DNA of 15,849 nt, taken from contig DAOWDZ010000149.1 of assembly GCA_030638765.1 (NCBI GenBank), positions 1 through 15,849 on the forward strand, written 5' to 3'. The notes beneath the pieces are model-generated. The model ran no database searches. It was not told the origin of the DNA and worked only from the letters and a program-made list of their open reading frames with translations. Positions 1-8,503 of the stretch are shown here, one piece after another. Both the position numbers and the translations under genes were made by a program. The stretch is from Desulfocapsa sp. GTDB taxonomy: Bacteria > Desulfobacterota > Desulfobulbia > Desulfobulbales > Desulfocapsaceae. Each line of letters opens with the position of its first letter. Position 1 is the stretch's first letter.

Positions 1-1
1 A

Positions 2-667
2 GATCAGGCAGATCTTGTTGCAGAGCAAAGTGAGCCTGGTAATGGTCGGGTGAAATTCGTTGTTCGCTATAAGGGAGAGCTGTTAGGAGATATAGATCTT
101 GTCCTTTCGGGAAGACACAATGTCTATAATGCGTTGGCGGCAATTTGCGTAGGTATTGAACTTGAAATTCGTTTTGCTGTTATCAGTGCATCGCTTGCGA
201 GTTTCCAAGGTGTTCAGCGGCGTATGCAGTTGAAGGGAGAAGGGCGTGGCATAATGGTAATTGATGATTACGGTCATCATCCAACGGAAATCAGAGCGAC
301 ACTTGCTGCCATAAAGGAAGGCTGGCCAGACAAAAGGCTTGTGGTTCTTTTTCAGCCGCATCGTTACAGCAGAACCTTGGCATTGCTGGAAGAATTCAGA
401 ACCTGTTTTCATCAGGCTGATTATCTCATTATGACCGAAATTTATGCAGCAAGTGAAACCTCCGATGGAAGGATATCAGGGGAAATTCTGCTTGATGAAG
501 TAAAGAAACATGGACAGCGTAAGACGAGATTTGCATCCAGTGTTGAGGATCTAGCAGAAGCTATTCTACCTGAGCTAAGGGAAGGAGATCTGGTTTTAAC
601 ATTGGGCGCTGGTGATATTGTGCGTGCAGGAGAGGATCTGCTTAAGCTGATTGAGGAAAAAAAGTAG
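2..667 (+). CDS. murC: UDP-N-acetylmuramate--L-alanine ligase, 3' part (5' end outside window)
   Basis: MurC joins L-alanine to UDP-N-acetylmuramate with ATP, the first step of peptide-stem synthesis, in the cytoplasm. The reading frame is open from base 2, so only the C-terminal part (about 221 residues) is here; the GTG at 50 is internal, not a start. Seen: the end of the central ATPase domain (RHNVYNALAA, the Mur-ligase motif with the conserved His-Asn), then the C-terminal ligase domain starting near GVQRRMQ, with the MurC hallmark DDYGHHPTEI, the FQPHRYSRT stretch, TEIYAASE, and the closing LTLGAGDI. The YGHHPTE and QPHRYSRT motifs separate MurC from MurD, MurE and MurF. The stop at 665-667 is two bases before the murB ATG, so the two are very likely co-transcribed and translationally coupled. 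The N-terminal UDP-binding domain and the ATP P-loop lie outside the window. Confidence 0.95.
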   Translation, partial: DQADLVAEQSEPGNGRVKFVVRYKGELLGDIDLVLSGRHNVYNALAAICVGIELEIRFAVISASLASFQGVQRRMQLKGEGRGIMVIDDYGHHPTEIRATLAAIKEGWPDKRLVVLFQPHRYSRTLALLEEFRTCFHQADYLIMTEIYAASETSDGRISGEILLDEVKKHGQRKTRFASSVEDLAEAILPELREGDLVLTLGAGDIVRAGEDLLKLIEEKK

Positions 668-669
668 CA

Positions 670-1602
670 ATGGCATTTGCTGAAAAACTCAAGATCGGTC
701 TTGCAGATATAGCAAAAAATGAGATCCAGTGGGATTGTCAGCTTGCATCGTATACGTCATTTGGAATAGGTGGACCGGCGGATGCATTAATTGTTGTCGA
801 AAGTGTTGAGGAATTAGGAAAGTTACTCCTGTTTTTTACAAATAATGGAATTGCCTGGTGCTTTATCGGGAAGGGAAATAATCTTCTTGTCCCTGATGCT
901 GGTTTTGCAGGTGTTGTCATGATGTTTGGTAGAGGGCTTTCTGAGATTAAGTCTGTATCAGAACCTGGTTCTGAGAAGATTCGATTAAGAATCGGGGCTG
1001 GTTGCAGTTTGGCTAAATTGATAAATTGGTGTGGTGATCATGCCTATTCAGGACTGGAGTTCACTGCTGGAATACCAGGGTCGATTGGTGGTGCAGTAGT
1101 GATGAATGCTGGAGCTTTTGGAGAAGAAATTGAATCTGTTATAGGTGGGCTGGGTGTCATGTCTTCCTTCGCAGGAGTTGAAACTCTTAGTCGTGAACAG
1201 TTGGAGTTCAGTTACAGGTTTTGGGAAAATCAGGGGGCAGCTGACAAGAAGAGAATTGTCCTTTCTGTGGATTTGAATCTTAAAGCAGGTGACCGGGATG
1301 AGATTAAAGCTCGTTGTCGTGAGAACCTGAGAAAACGAAAAGAGACACAGCCGAAACTTCAGAAAAATGCAGGTTCGTTCTTTAAAAATCCTGAGGGTGA
1401 TTATGCGGGACGACTTATTGAGGCATCGGGATTAAAGGGCAAACGTTACGGTGGGGCCTTGATTTCTCCTGTCCATGCCAATTTTCTTGTAAATACAGGA
1501 AATGCCACAGCAGAAGATGTTTATCACTTGATGGGACTTGTAACTGAAAAGGTAAAAAAAGACAGTGGAGTTCAACTTTTTCCGGAAGTACATTTTCTCT
1601 AA
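670..1602 (+). CDS. murB: UDP-N-acetylenolpyruvoylglucosamine reductase, MurB
   Basis: MurB is a cytoplasmic FAD enzyme that uses NADPH to reduce enolpyruvyl-UDP-GlcNAc to UDP-MurNAc. The 310 residues fit the family. FAD-binding motifs are visible: SYTSFGIGGPAD (residues 27-38), GKGNNLLVPD (67-76) and GIPGSIGGAVVMNAGAFGEE (134-153). Catalytic residues appear to be R183 in SYRF, S236 in GSFFKNP (proton donor) and E306 in the terminal PEVHFL. The architecture looks like the shorter type II MurB, without the extra tyrosine loop of the E. coli enzyme; this is inferred from length and motif spacing. The ATG at 670 lies two bases after the murC stop, and a GAGG about 13 bases upstream can serve as a distant ribosome site. 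The next gene on this strand is ftsQ; no ddl gene intervenes, unlike in E. coli. Confidence 0.96.
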   Translation: MAFAEKLKIGLADIAKNEIQWDCQLASYTSFGIGGPADALIVVESVEELGKLLLFFTNNGIAWCFIGKGNNLLVPDAGFAGVVMMFGRGLSEIKSVSEPGSEKIRLRIGAGCSLAKLINWCGDHAYSGLEFTAGIPGSIGGAVVMNAGAFGEEIESVIGGLGVMSSFAGVETLSREQLEFSYRFWENQGAADKKRIVLSVDLNLKAGDRDEIKARCRENLRKRKETQPKLQKNAGSFFKNPEGDYAGRLIEASGLKGKRYGGALISPVHANFLVNTGNATAEDVYHLMGLVTEKVKKDSGVQLFPEVHFL

Positions 1603-1617
1603 TCTGGAGGCAAGAGA

Positions 1618-2616
1618 ATGAAAATAAATTCATTACTGGTAAAAAACAGATTGTTTTCGGGAAATAAAAAAAATAAGGAGAACGGTGGCTCCTCACTGTC
1701 CCGTGACCTTAATCAAAAAGGATATAGGGAAAAATATCTGAACACCGAGTCAAGAAAGAAAAGTTTACGGGAAAAATGGCAGGCAAAAAGAGAAGGTCGT
1801 AAACTGCTGGTCCGGGAAGGAATAAAGGGTCAGAAAACAGAAAAAAAGCAGAGTCTTTTCGTGCAGGCAGCCCTTGCTGGAGTTGTTCTGATAAGTGTGT
1901 ATTTTGCCACGACTGGCGTGTTGAGTGGATTTTTAGGGGATTTATTATATTTTCGGATTCATGAGATCGAGTTTAGTGGTTGTGTAGTGACAAATCAGAA
2001 AGATTTAAGGAAATATGCAAATATTACCTATGAATTGAATATGTTGACACTTCACCCAAAGGCAATAGAGGAACGCTTAGAACGGCATGCCTGGATAAAA
2101 AAGGCAACCGTCAGAAGAATATGGCCAGATGGTCTGGTGGTGTCAATTAAAGAGTTTCGTCCTCGGGCTCTGGTTGCTCAGGGAGATGATAAAAGCTTCC
2201 AGTATCTTGATCGAAATGGAGCCCTTTTTGCTGCAGTGGAAGCAGGGCAAGATATAGATTTCCCCGTGATAACTGGTCTTGATGTGTTTAAAACGGAACC
2301 AGAGAAGAAAGAATTAATTGCGTCAGCGAATATGTTTTTACGTTTAGCAGGTGAGAATAACCCTAATCTTCCTGCTCAAAATATTTCAGAAATTCATTTT
2401 ACAACTGAAGGTGAGTTGATCCTCTATCTTGTGGAACGCCCTTTCCCAATTTATTTTGGAAAGGGTGCCATCAGGAGGAAATTCTCTCAGTTGCACCGGG
2501 TTTTAAAAGTGTTGTATAAAAAGAAGAAAGGAAAGGCTATTATCGAAGAAGTTGCATATATTCGGATGGATTATCAGGACGATAAGGTTTTAGTGGCACG
2601 AAATCACTCAGGATAA
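1618..2616 (+). CDS. ftsQ: Cell division protein FtsQ/DivIB (POTRA domain)
   Basis: FtsQ is a single-pass inner-membrane protein that recruits FtsB and FtsL and regulates septal peptidoglycan synthesis. The order seen is a long basic cytoplasmic tail (residues 1-79), one transmembrane helix (about 81-107), a POTRA domain starting near FRIHEIEFSG (112-121) and including HAWIKKATVRRIWPDGL (157-173), then the FtsQ beta domain to residue 332. HAWIKKATVRRIWP is the characteristic FtsQ/DivIB pattern. A strong GGAGG lies about 8 bases before the ATG at 1618, 15 bases after the murB stop. The tail is longer than the roughly 25 residues of E. coli FtsQ and very basic (about 24 Lys/Arg against 8 Glu/Asp). 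Position between murB and ftsA supports the call independently of similarity. Confidence 0.92.
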   Translation: MKINSLLVKNRLFSGNKKNKENGGSSLSRDLNQKGYREKYLNTESRKKSLREKWQAKREGRKLLVREGIKGQKTEKKQSLFVQAALAGVVLISVYFATTGVLSGFLGDLLYFRIHEIEFSGCVVTNQKDLRKYANITYELNMLTLHPKAIEERLERHAWIKKATVRRIWPDGLVVSIKEFRPRALVAQGDDKSFQYLDRNGALFAAVEAGQDIDFPVITGLDVFKTEPEKKELIASANMFLRLAGENNPNLPAQNISEIHFTTEGELILYLVERPFPIYFGKGAIRRKFSQLHRVLKVLYKKKKGKAIIEEVAYIRMDYQDDKVLVARNHSG

Positions 2617-2620
2617 GAAA

Positions 2621-3886
2621 ATGGATGGAATTGAAGTGAATGCAGTTGGGGATATTGATCTTCATCAGGAGAACAATGATCGGGAATCAGGAGATCTTGT
2701 TGTTGGCCTTGATATAGGAACCACTAAGATCTGTTGTGTGGTTGGAGAAGTTTTTGATGACGGGGTTGATATCATAGGGGTGGGTACAGCACCTTCTGTT
2801 GGTTTAAAGAAAGGTGTGGTTGTTAATATCGAATCCACCGTAAAATCAATCCGACAGGCCGTTAAGCAAGCTGAGGACTCAGCTGGTTGTGATCTTCATA
2901 ATGTTTATGTGGGTATTGCCGGTAATCATATTAAAGGCTTTAACAGTCCGGGAATTCTTGCCATTAATGGCAGGGAGATAAAGGAAGGTGATGTCGAAGA
3001 TGTCATTGTTGCTGCCCGTACAGTGAAAATTTCTGAAAATCAGCAGATTATCCATGTGCTTCCACAGGAATATATGGTGGATGATCATACTGGAATCCAG
3101 AACCCACTTGGTATGACAGGAGTTCGTTTAGTAACTAATGTTCATATAGTTACCGCTGATATGGCTGCTGTTCATAACCTTTATACCTGTTGTGACAAAG
3201 CAGGACTGGAAGTTTCTGACATGGTATTGGAATCCATCGCTTCAGCTCATGCGACATTGAGTGCCGATGAGATGGAGCTGGGCGTTGCGTTGCTGGATAT
3301 CGGCGGAGGCACAACGGATCTAGCAGTTTTTTGTGATGGAACTATTCGCCATACCTGTGAGATTGGCCTTGGCGGGCATAATTTAACCAATGACCTTTCG
3401 GTTGGATTACGTACTCCTCTGCAGGACGCTGAACGTTTAAAAGAGGATTTTGGCAGTGCTATTTCCTCTGTGGTAAAACCAAATCACGTGGTGGATGTTC
3501 CAACAGTAGGTGATCGGGAACCACGAAAGGTAACTCAGAAAATTCTGGTCGATATTGTTCAGGCGCGAATGGTTGAAATCCTGGAATTGGTAAATCAGAA
3601 CCTGATCAACTGCGGATTAAAGAATAAAATTAATGGTGGTATCGTTATAACAGGTGGAACGGCTTTACTTGCCAATCTGGCTGATCTTGCTGAACAGATA
3701 TTTGACTTACCTGTACGGATAGGGTATCCGGCTCAGATCGGTGGGAAGGTTAGAGAAGTAAATACTCCTCGTTGTACTACTGGTGTTGGGCTTGTTATGT
3801 ACGGCCGACAGCACCAGGTAGATCATCGTTATAGTGACAGTTCCATGGTTGGTCGAATGAAAGATTGGCTCAGGAAGATAATGTGA
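2621..3886 (+). CDS. ftsA: Cell division protein FtsA
   Basis: FtsA is an actin-like ATPase that tethers FtsZ filaments to the inner membrane and recruits later divisome proteins. At 421 residues it matches the family. Visible motifs: phosphate-1 loop GLDIGTTK (29-36), the 1C subdomain that follows (CDLHNVYVGIAGNHIKG), phosphate-2 loop LLDIGGGTTDLAVF, and the adenosine loop GIVITGGTALLANL near residue 345. The extreme C terminus, VGRMKDWLRKIM, has the alternating basic and hydrophobic residues of the FtsA membrane-targeting amphipathic helix. The start at 2621 is four bases after the ftsQ stop, with AGGA about 8 bases upstream. It gives an acidic extension of about 26 residues before the first beta strand, slightly longer than usual, but I see no better start nearer the core. 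Confidence 0.96.
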   Translation: MDGIEVNAVGDIDLHQENNDRESGDLVVGLDIGTTKICCVVGEVFDDGVDIIGVGTAPSVGLKKGVVVNIESTVKSIRQAVKQAEDSAGCDLHNVYVGIAGNHIKGFNSPGILAINGREIKEGDVEDVIVAARTVKISENQQIIHVLPQEYMVDDHTGIQNPLGMTGVRLVTNVHIVTADMAAVHNLYTCCDKAGLEVSDMVLESIASAHATLSADEMELGVALLDIGGGTTDLAVFCDGTIRHTCEIGLGGHNLTNDLSVGLRTPLQDAERLKEDFGSAISSVVKPNHVVDVPTVGDREPRKVTQKILVDIVQARMVEILELVNQNLINCGLKNKINGGIVITGGTALLANLADLAEQIFDLPVRIGYPAQIGGKVREVNTPRCTTGVGLVMYGRQHQVDHRYSDSSMVGRMKDWLRKIM

Positions 3887-3932
3887 TTTTTTTTCAAATT
3901 GTAAAAAATATGTTTCAGTGACAGGTTGTAAA

Positions 3933-3941
3933 TGCTATGAT
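3933..3941 (+). promoter_or_regulatory. Possible extended -10 promoter element upstream of ftsZ
   Basis: TGC followed by TATGAT (5 of 6 to the sigma70 -10 consensus) forms an extended -10 element about 60-70 bases before the ftsZ start. No good -35 hexamer is found 16-18 bases upstream, which is tolerable for extended -10 promoters. It sits in the only sizeable gap in the mur-fts run, where a separate ftsZ promoter is often found in other bacteria. The assignment is by motif only. Confidence 0.35.
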
Positions 3942-4009
3942 TTGTTTGTTTAAATGTAATGCGGTTTTGTTGTTAGGAAACTGCAGTTTTCGTGAATATG
4001 GGAGAGTAT

Positions 4010-5242
4010 ATGCCGTTTAGAATGGCGGAAACAGAAGGTGTTGCGGTAGTTAAGGTTATTGGGGTCGGAGGTGGTGGTGGGAATGCCATCAACACAATGG
4101 TCGAGAACCGATTACAGGGCGTTGAGTTTATCACAGCAAATACTGATAAACAGGCTCTTGATCAGTCTTGCGCTGACGTGTGCCTTCAGATTGGTCCCGG
4201 CATAACCAAAGGTCTTGGTGCGGGAGCTGATCCTGATACCGGTGAGCAATCGGCCCATGAGTCCATCGATTTAATAACGGACAGCCTTAAAGGCGCCGAT
4301 ATGGTTTTTGTTGCTGCAGGACTTGGTGGGGGAACCGGAACCGGTGCTGCGCCAGTGGTTGCAAAAGCTGCCAGAGAGATGGGCGCATTGACAGTGGCCG
4401 TTGTGACCAAACCCTTTAATTTTGAGGGTAAGTTTCGTATGCGTAATGCCGAACAGGGTTGGGAAGAATTACGTAAATATGCTGATACCATAATCACTGT
4501 TCCCAATGATCGTCTGCTTGCACTCATGCAGAAAAATTCCAAGCTTTCAGATATGCTGAGTATGGCCGATAAGGTTCTGCTTCAGGCAGTTAAGGGGATT
4601 ACTGATCTTATCAATGTGCCGGGACTTATGAATGCGGATTTTGCTGATCTTCGAACCGTAATGCGTGAAGTCGGTCCTGCAATTATGGGCAGTGGTTCTG
4701 CTGTTGGCGAAAATCGTGCCACTGAAGCTGCGCATCGTGCCATTGATAACCAGCTTCTTGAAGATGTTGGAATTGATGGTGCACGTGGCCTGCTTATTAA
4801 TATTTCAGCAACTGAAGAATCATTTACCATGGCAGAGTTCATGGAAGCATCGGCTCTTATTCAGGATAAGGTAGACGATGAGGCCAAAGTTGTTATCGGA
4901 GCACTGTATGATGATGCGCTTGGTGATGAGTTGCACGTTACTGTGATAGCTACAGGTGTGGGCGAGTCAATTCCGAAGAAGAAAGATCTTGTGCAGGTGG
5001 AAATGCCTTCAAAGCCTGTTAATGCTCGTGAAAACAGGGAAGAGGATACTCGTCCGGTTAATCCTACGCAGGCATCCCCTAATCGGAGTTCTGGAAATTC
5101 AATTTTTCCTTCTTCAGATTTCAACCGATTTGAAAACCATGGTATTTCGTCCGGGGATTCTCAGCAGTCCAGTAAGGATAGCACGCCATGGAATGAAGAC
5201 TATATGGAAACGCCAACATATCTCAGGAAAAAGGCCAATTAA
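4010..5242 (+). CDS. ftsZ: Cell division GTPase FtsZ
   Basis: FtsZ is the tubulin-like GTPase that polymerises into the Z-ring at midcell. Counting from the ATG at 4010 (410 residues), the motifs are IGVGGGGGNAINTM (17-30), NTDKQAL, the tubulin signature GGGTGTGAAP (106-115), NFEGKFRMRNAEQG (137-150), VPNDRLL, and the T7 loop GLMNADFADLRTVM, whose Asp residues complete the GTPase site of the next subunit. A variable Ser/Asn/Pro-rich linker of some 70-80 residues leads to the conserved tail TPTYLRKKAN, which binds FtsA. Start choice: GTG 3992, ATG 3998 and ATG 4010 are all in frame. I chose 4010 because GGGAG at 4000-4004 is spaced 5 bases from it and MPFRMAE begins right before the core; the longer starts have no equal site. 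ftsA lies just upstream. Confidence 0.95.
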   Translation: MPFRMAETEGVAVVKVIGVGGGGGNAINTMVENRLQGVEFITANTDKQALDQSCADVCLQIGPGITKGLGAGADPDTGEQSAHESIDLITDSLKGADMVFVAAGLGGGTGTGAAPVVAKAAREMGALTVAVVTKPFNFEGKFRMRNAEQGWEELRKYADTIITVPNDRLLALMQKNSKLSDMLSMADKVLLQAVKGITDLINVPGLMNADFADLRTVMREVGPAIMGSGSAVGENRATEAAHRAIDNQLLEDVGIDGARGLLINISATEESFTMAEFMEASALIQDKVDDEAKVVIGALYDDALGDELHVTVIATGVGESIPKKKDLVQVEMPSKPVNARENREEDTRPVNPTQASPNRSSGNSIFPSSDFNRFENHGISSGDSQQSSKDSTPWNEDYMETPTYLRKKAN

Positions 5243-5247
5243 ATCGT

Positions 5248-7038
5248 TTGGGTAGGAAAAGGCAGAAACAGAGAAGTGGCGGGGCAGAAATAAGTCTGCT
5301 GGATCAGGAAAGCGGCACTTATCTCAAAAAATGGACCGGGCGACTTCCCGTTGCCCTTCTCTATCCAAATAAATATGGCGTAGGCGTTTCAAGTCTCGGT
5401 TTTCAACTCGTTTATGCCCTGTTGAATGACAATGAAGACATTGTCTGCGAACGTTTTTTTTTACCAGAAGGTAATGAGACCACACTGCGTTCTTTTGAAT
5501 CTGGTAGATCACTCTCAGAATTCTCACTTCTCTTTTATTCAATAAGTTTTGAGCATGATTATGTGAATGTTGCTCGCCTTCTTCTTGCGGGTGGCATTCC
5601 ACTTTTTGCTGAAACTCGCGCTGATGCACTTATTTCTCCTGCCAATCCTCTTGTTATTGGTGGTGGAGTTGCTACATTTATGAACCCTGAGCCTCTGGCT
5701 CTCTTTACAGATCTTTTTTTGTTGGGAGAGGCCGAAGGGATTCTTCCGGCATTTCTTTCTTTTGTTCCTGATCAATTAGACATGCTTAGCAGGTCTGATC
5801 TTCTTTTACGTATTCAAAAAGAGATTGGTGGATCCTATGTTCCCGCATTGTATAAACCTATTTATAATGAAAAAACAGGAAGATTAGTTGATACTATTCC
5901 TACCCATGAGATCCCTGCTCGGATTGCGAAAGTTGTGGTGGATAGTGTAACAAAGGCTTCTCATTCACAACTTCTGAGTCCTGCCGCTGAATTTTCGAAC
6001 CTTTTTGTAACAGAGCTTGGAAGAGGCTGTTCTCAGGGGTGCAGGTTTTGTGCTGCTGGATTTATCTACCGGCCACCTCGCTTGTGGAATGCAGATGCTG
6101 TGGTTAAAGGGCTTGAAGAACGAAATGTCGATGTTAGCCGTATAGGGTTACTTGGTATGGAGATGGCCGATCCGGACGAACTCGAAACCCTTTCCTCATA
6201 CCTGCTTGACAGTGGCTGCTCTCTCTCCTTTTCGTCTCTTCGTGCAGATAGAATTTCAGGACCATTGCTCAAACTTCTTGGAAACAGTGGCTTGAAAAGT
6301 GTTGCAATTGCTCCAGATGGAGCATCGGAACGTTTACGCAGAGTGATTAACAAAAAGCTCACCGAAGAAGACATTTTAACTGCCGTGGAACGTTTGGCTG
6401 AAGTAGGTCTCTACAAGTTAAAACTCTACCTTATGGTAGGATTGCCAACTGAGACTTTTGATGATCTACAGGAAATGCTTGATCTCATAAAAAAAATACG
6501 AGAGCGGATGTTGCCCATAGGAAAGGCACGGGGACGACTATGTGAGATTACTCTATCGGTAAACTGTTTTGCCCCTAAGCCCTGGACACCTTTTCAGTTT
6601 CATCCTTTTGGTGGTGAGATTCAGGGTGTTCATAAAGAAGGATCGGCTGCAAAAGTTATCAGATCCCTCAAAGAAAAAATCGAATTTTTAAAAAAGGGGA
6701 TACGTTCTGAGGCAAATGTTCGAATGAATCATGACAAACCCGATAACGTATTTTTTCAAGCAATACTTGCACGGGGTGATCGACGTCTCGGATTTGTGCT
6801 CGCTGAGATGGCCGCTAAGGGTAAGCCCTGGAAACAGGCAATGCGATCCATGGATCTGTTACCTGAATTATTTGCCGTTTATCAGTATGGAAAAGATGAC
6901 TATCTTCCCTGGCAAATTGTGGATCACTCCATAGATCAGGAGTATTTATGGCAGGAGTATCAAAAAAGTTTTGAAGCCAGGACAACCTTGGCATGTGATA
7001 CAAGTGCTTGCAGGCGTTGTGGGGTATGCGGTGATTAA
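5248..7038 (+). CDS. Radical SAM protein with N-terminal B12-domain-like region and C-terminal Cys cluster (TIGR03960-like)
   Basis: A 596-residue radical SAM enzyme of unknown substrate. The N-terminal half (about 30-220; YPNKYGVGVSSLGFQLVY, then NPLVIGGGVATFMNPEP and FLLGEAEG) resembles the cobalamin-binding-like half of the uncharacterised family I know as TIGR03960. I see no DxHxxG cobalamin ligand motif. The radical SAM core follows, with C261-x3-C265-x2-C268 (GRGCSQGCRFCAAGF) for the [4Fe-4S]-SAM cluster and a GLPTET stretch in the barrel. The last 14 residues hold C583-x4-C588-x2-C591-x2-C594, a possible second cluster site. The start is the TTG at 5248, five bases after the ftsZ stop; the first ATG is far inside the conserved region. 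No DUF2344 partner gene follows, although one often accompanies this family. Membership is firm, function unknown; its place directly after ftsZ suggests co-expression only. Confidence 0.85.
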   Translation: MGRKRQKQRSGGAEISLLDQESGTYLKKWTGRLPVALLYPNKYGVGVSSLGFQLVYALLNDNEDIVCERFFLPEGNETTLRSFESGRSLSEFSLLFYSISFEHDYVNVARLLLAGGIPLFAETRADALISPANPLVIGGGVATFMNPEPLALFTDLFLLGEAEGILPAFLSFVPDQLDMLSRSDLLLRIQKEIGGSYVPALYKPIYNEKTGRLVDTIPTHEIPARIAKVVVDSVTKASHSQLLSPAAEFSNLFVTELGRGCSQGCRFCAAGFIYRPPRLWNADAVVKGLEERNVDVSRIGLLGMEMADPDELETLSSYLLDSGCSLSFSSLRADRISGPLLKLLGNSGLKSVAIAPDGASERLRRVINKKLTEEDILTAVERLAEVGLYKLKLYLMVGLPTETFDDLQEMLDLIKKIRERMLPIGKARGRLCEITLSVNCFAPKPWTPFQFHPFGGEIQGVHKEGSAAKVIRSLKEKIEFLKKGIRSEANVRMNHDKPDNVFFQAILARGDRRLGFVLAEMAAKGKPWKQAMRSMDLLPELFAVYQYGKDDYLPWQIVDHSIDQEYLWQEYQKSFEARTTLACDTSACRRCGVCGD

Positions 7039-8503
7039 AAAAGAAAAGAACCATGCTGAATTCTTATCTGTTGATGATCCGGAACAGTTGGAACGATTAC
7101 GCGCCGGCCTTATGCCTTTTCAGCTGGTGAAGTATTTTTCTTTTACAAGTCTGGGCGTGATCCTTTTGTTCACCTTTTTTCTTTCCTGGTTTATCTCAAA
7201 CCACGCACGTAATGTCATGCTTGATCAGAGTGAAGAATATTCTCTGCTTCTTGCGGAAAATCTTAGTCAGCAGATTTTTAGAGGCTTTGTGCTGCCAACA
7301 GTGATCACCTATGGCAAGATTGCACTTTCCAACCCTGAGCAGTTTCAGCGTCTTGATCGTATTGTTCGCAATGCAACTGATAGTCTCAAGATGGGGGCTG
7401 TAACAATCTATGATTCCAACATTAATATTATCTCCTATTCAACCAATGAGGAACAGATTGGGAAGAAGGATGATGGTGGTGTGGAATACCGGAAAGCACT
7501 AAACGGTGTTTCAAATTCTCAGATAATTTCAAGTGGAAATGTCTTGAATCTTATTCCCGGGCTACGGGGAGCACAATGCAGCATGAAGACATTTATTCCA
7601 TTCAGACAGGTGAGAGAAGATGCCAGCAGCGATGGTCAAATTATGGGCGTCTTGGAAATCTCTCAGGATCTTTCCCGTGAATATACGGCTATAGTAAGGC
7701 TTCAGGGACGGATCATTCTCGTTTCAGTACTGGTTATGTTTTTCCTCTTTCTTGTGTTGCTGATAATTGTCAGCAGGGCAGGGAAGATTATGGAACGGCG
7801 GGGACTCGAACGCCTGGCTCTTGAACAAAAACTGCATAATGCACAAAAACTTGCCCATCTTGGAACCATGGTAGCGACCGTTTCACATGAAATCAAAAGC
7901 CCACTCGGAATAGTTCGTTCCACCGCAGAGATTCTGGTGAAAAGAATTAAGAGAATTGCCCCTGGTAATGAGAATCTTGCTGAGATTATTGTCGCGGAAA
8001 CCACAAGACTTAACAATATTGTTCTGGAATTTCTTGATTTTGCAAAACCTCAAAAGGTAAAAGTGCAATCCACTGATATCAATTCTTTAATTGGTAAAGT
8101 GCTACAGTTCGTGAACTTTGAACTTGCAGAGAATAATATTGCACTTGAAACTGATTTCTCACCTGAGATTGGTAGTATCACCATTGATCCCGATCATTTT
8201 TATCGTGCTTTACTCAATATCGTAATGAATGCTATTCAGGCGATGCCAGATGGTGGAGCGTTGCGGGTTGGAACTGGTATTCAAAAACCTGATGGTGCTG
8301 TCTGTATCACCATCGTTGACAGTGGTATTGGAATGAGTGAAGAAAAGGCTGCTGAAATATTTAAACCTTTCTATACTGATAAAAACAGGGGAACAGGACT
8401 TGGTCTTGCCATAACTAAAAATATAATTGAACAACATCACGGTACAATTTCTGTGAGATCTAAGGAAAATGAAGGAAGTACTTTCAGCATTATCCTATCC
8501 TGA
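7031..8503 (+). CDS. Membrane sensor histidine kinase with Cache-like periplasmic domain
   Basis: About 490 residues. Order: a short cytoplasmic N terminus, first transmembrane helix (FSFTSLGVILLFTFFLSWFI), a periplasmic domain of about 180 residues with a Cache-like signature (VTIYDSNINIISYSTNEEQI), second transmembrane helix (IILVSVLVMFFLFLVLLIIV), then HisKA with the H-box VATVSHEIKSPLG (H286) and HATPase_c with N-box NIVMNAIQAM (N400), G1 VDSGIGM, F-box FKPFYT and G2 GTGLGLAI. All kinase motifs look intact, in the style of NtrB/ZraS-type kinases. Start choice: TTG 6971 would overlap the radical SAM gene by 68 bases; I prefer GTG 7031, with GGGG about 6 bases upstream and an 8-base overlap (GTGATTAA) with that gene's stop. 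No response regulator is adjacent; overlap with the transporter genes downstream suggests it senses something related to their substrate. Confidence 0.88.
   Translation: MIKKEKNHAEFLSVDDPEQLERLRAGLMPFQLVKYFSFTSLGVILLFTFFLSWFISNHARNVMLDQSEEYSLLLAENLSQQIFRGFVLPTVITYGKIALSNPEQFQRLDRIVRNATDSLKMGAVTIYDSNINIISYSTNEEQIGKKDDGGVEYRKALNGVSNSQIISSGNVLNLIPGLRGAQCSMKTFIPFRQVREDASSDGQIMGVLEISQDLSREYTAIVRLQGRIILVSVLVMFFLFLVLLIIVSRAGKIMERRGLERLALEQKLHNAQKLAHLGTMVATVSHEIKSPLGIVRSTAEILVKRIKRIAPGNENLAEIIVAETTRLNNIVLEFLDFAKPQKVKVQSTDINSLIGKVLQFVNFELAENNIALETDFSPEIGSITIDPDHFYRALLNIVMNAIQAMPDGGALRVGTGIQKPDGAVCITIVDSGIGMSEEKAAEIFKPFYTDKNRGTGLGLAITKNIIEQHHGTISVRSKENEGSTFSIILS

Noticed and set aside
4186..4542. Minus-strand open frame of 118 codons opposite ftsZ
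   Set aside because: Antisense shadow of the conserved FtsZ GTPase core; Pro/Ala/Ser-rich, no own ribosome site.
6971..7030. TTG at 6971 as the start of the histidine kinase
   Set aside because: It would overlap the radical SAM gene by 68 bases through its Cys-rich tail; the GTG at 7031 has a better-placed purine-rich site and a short overlap.
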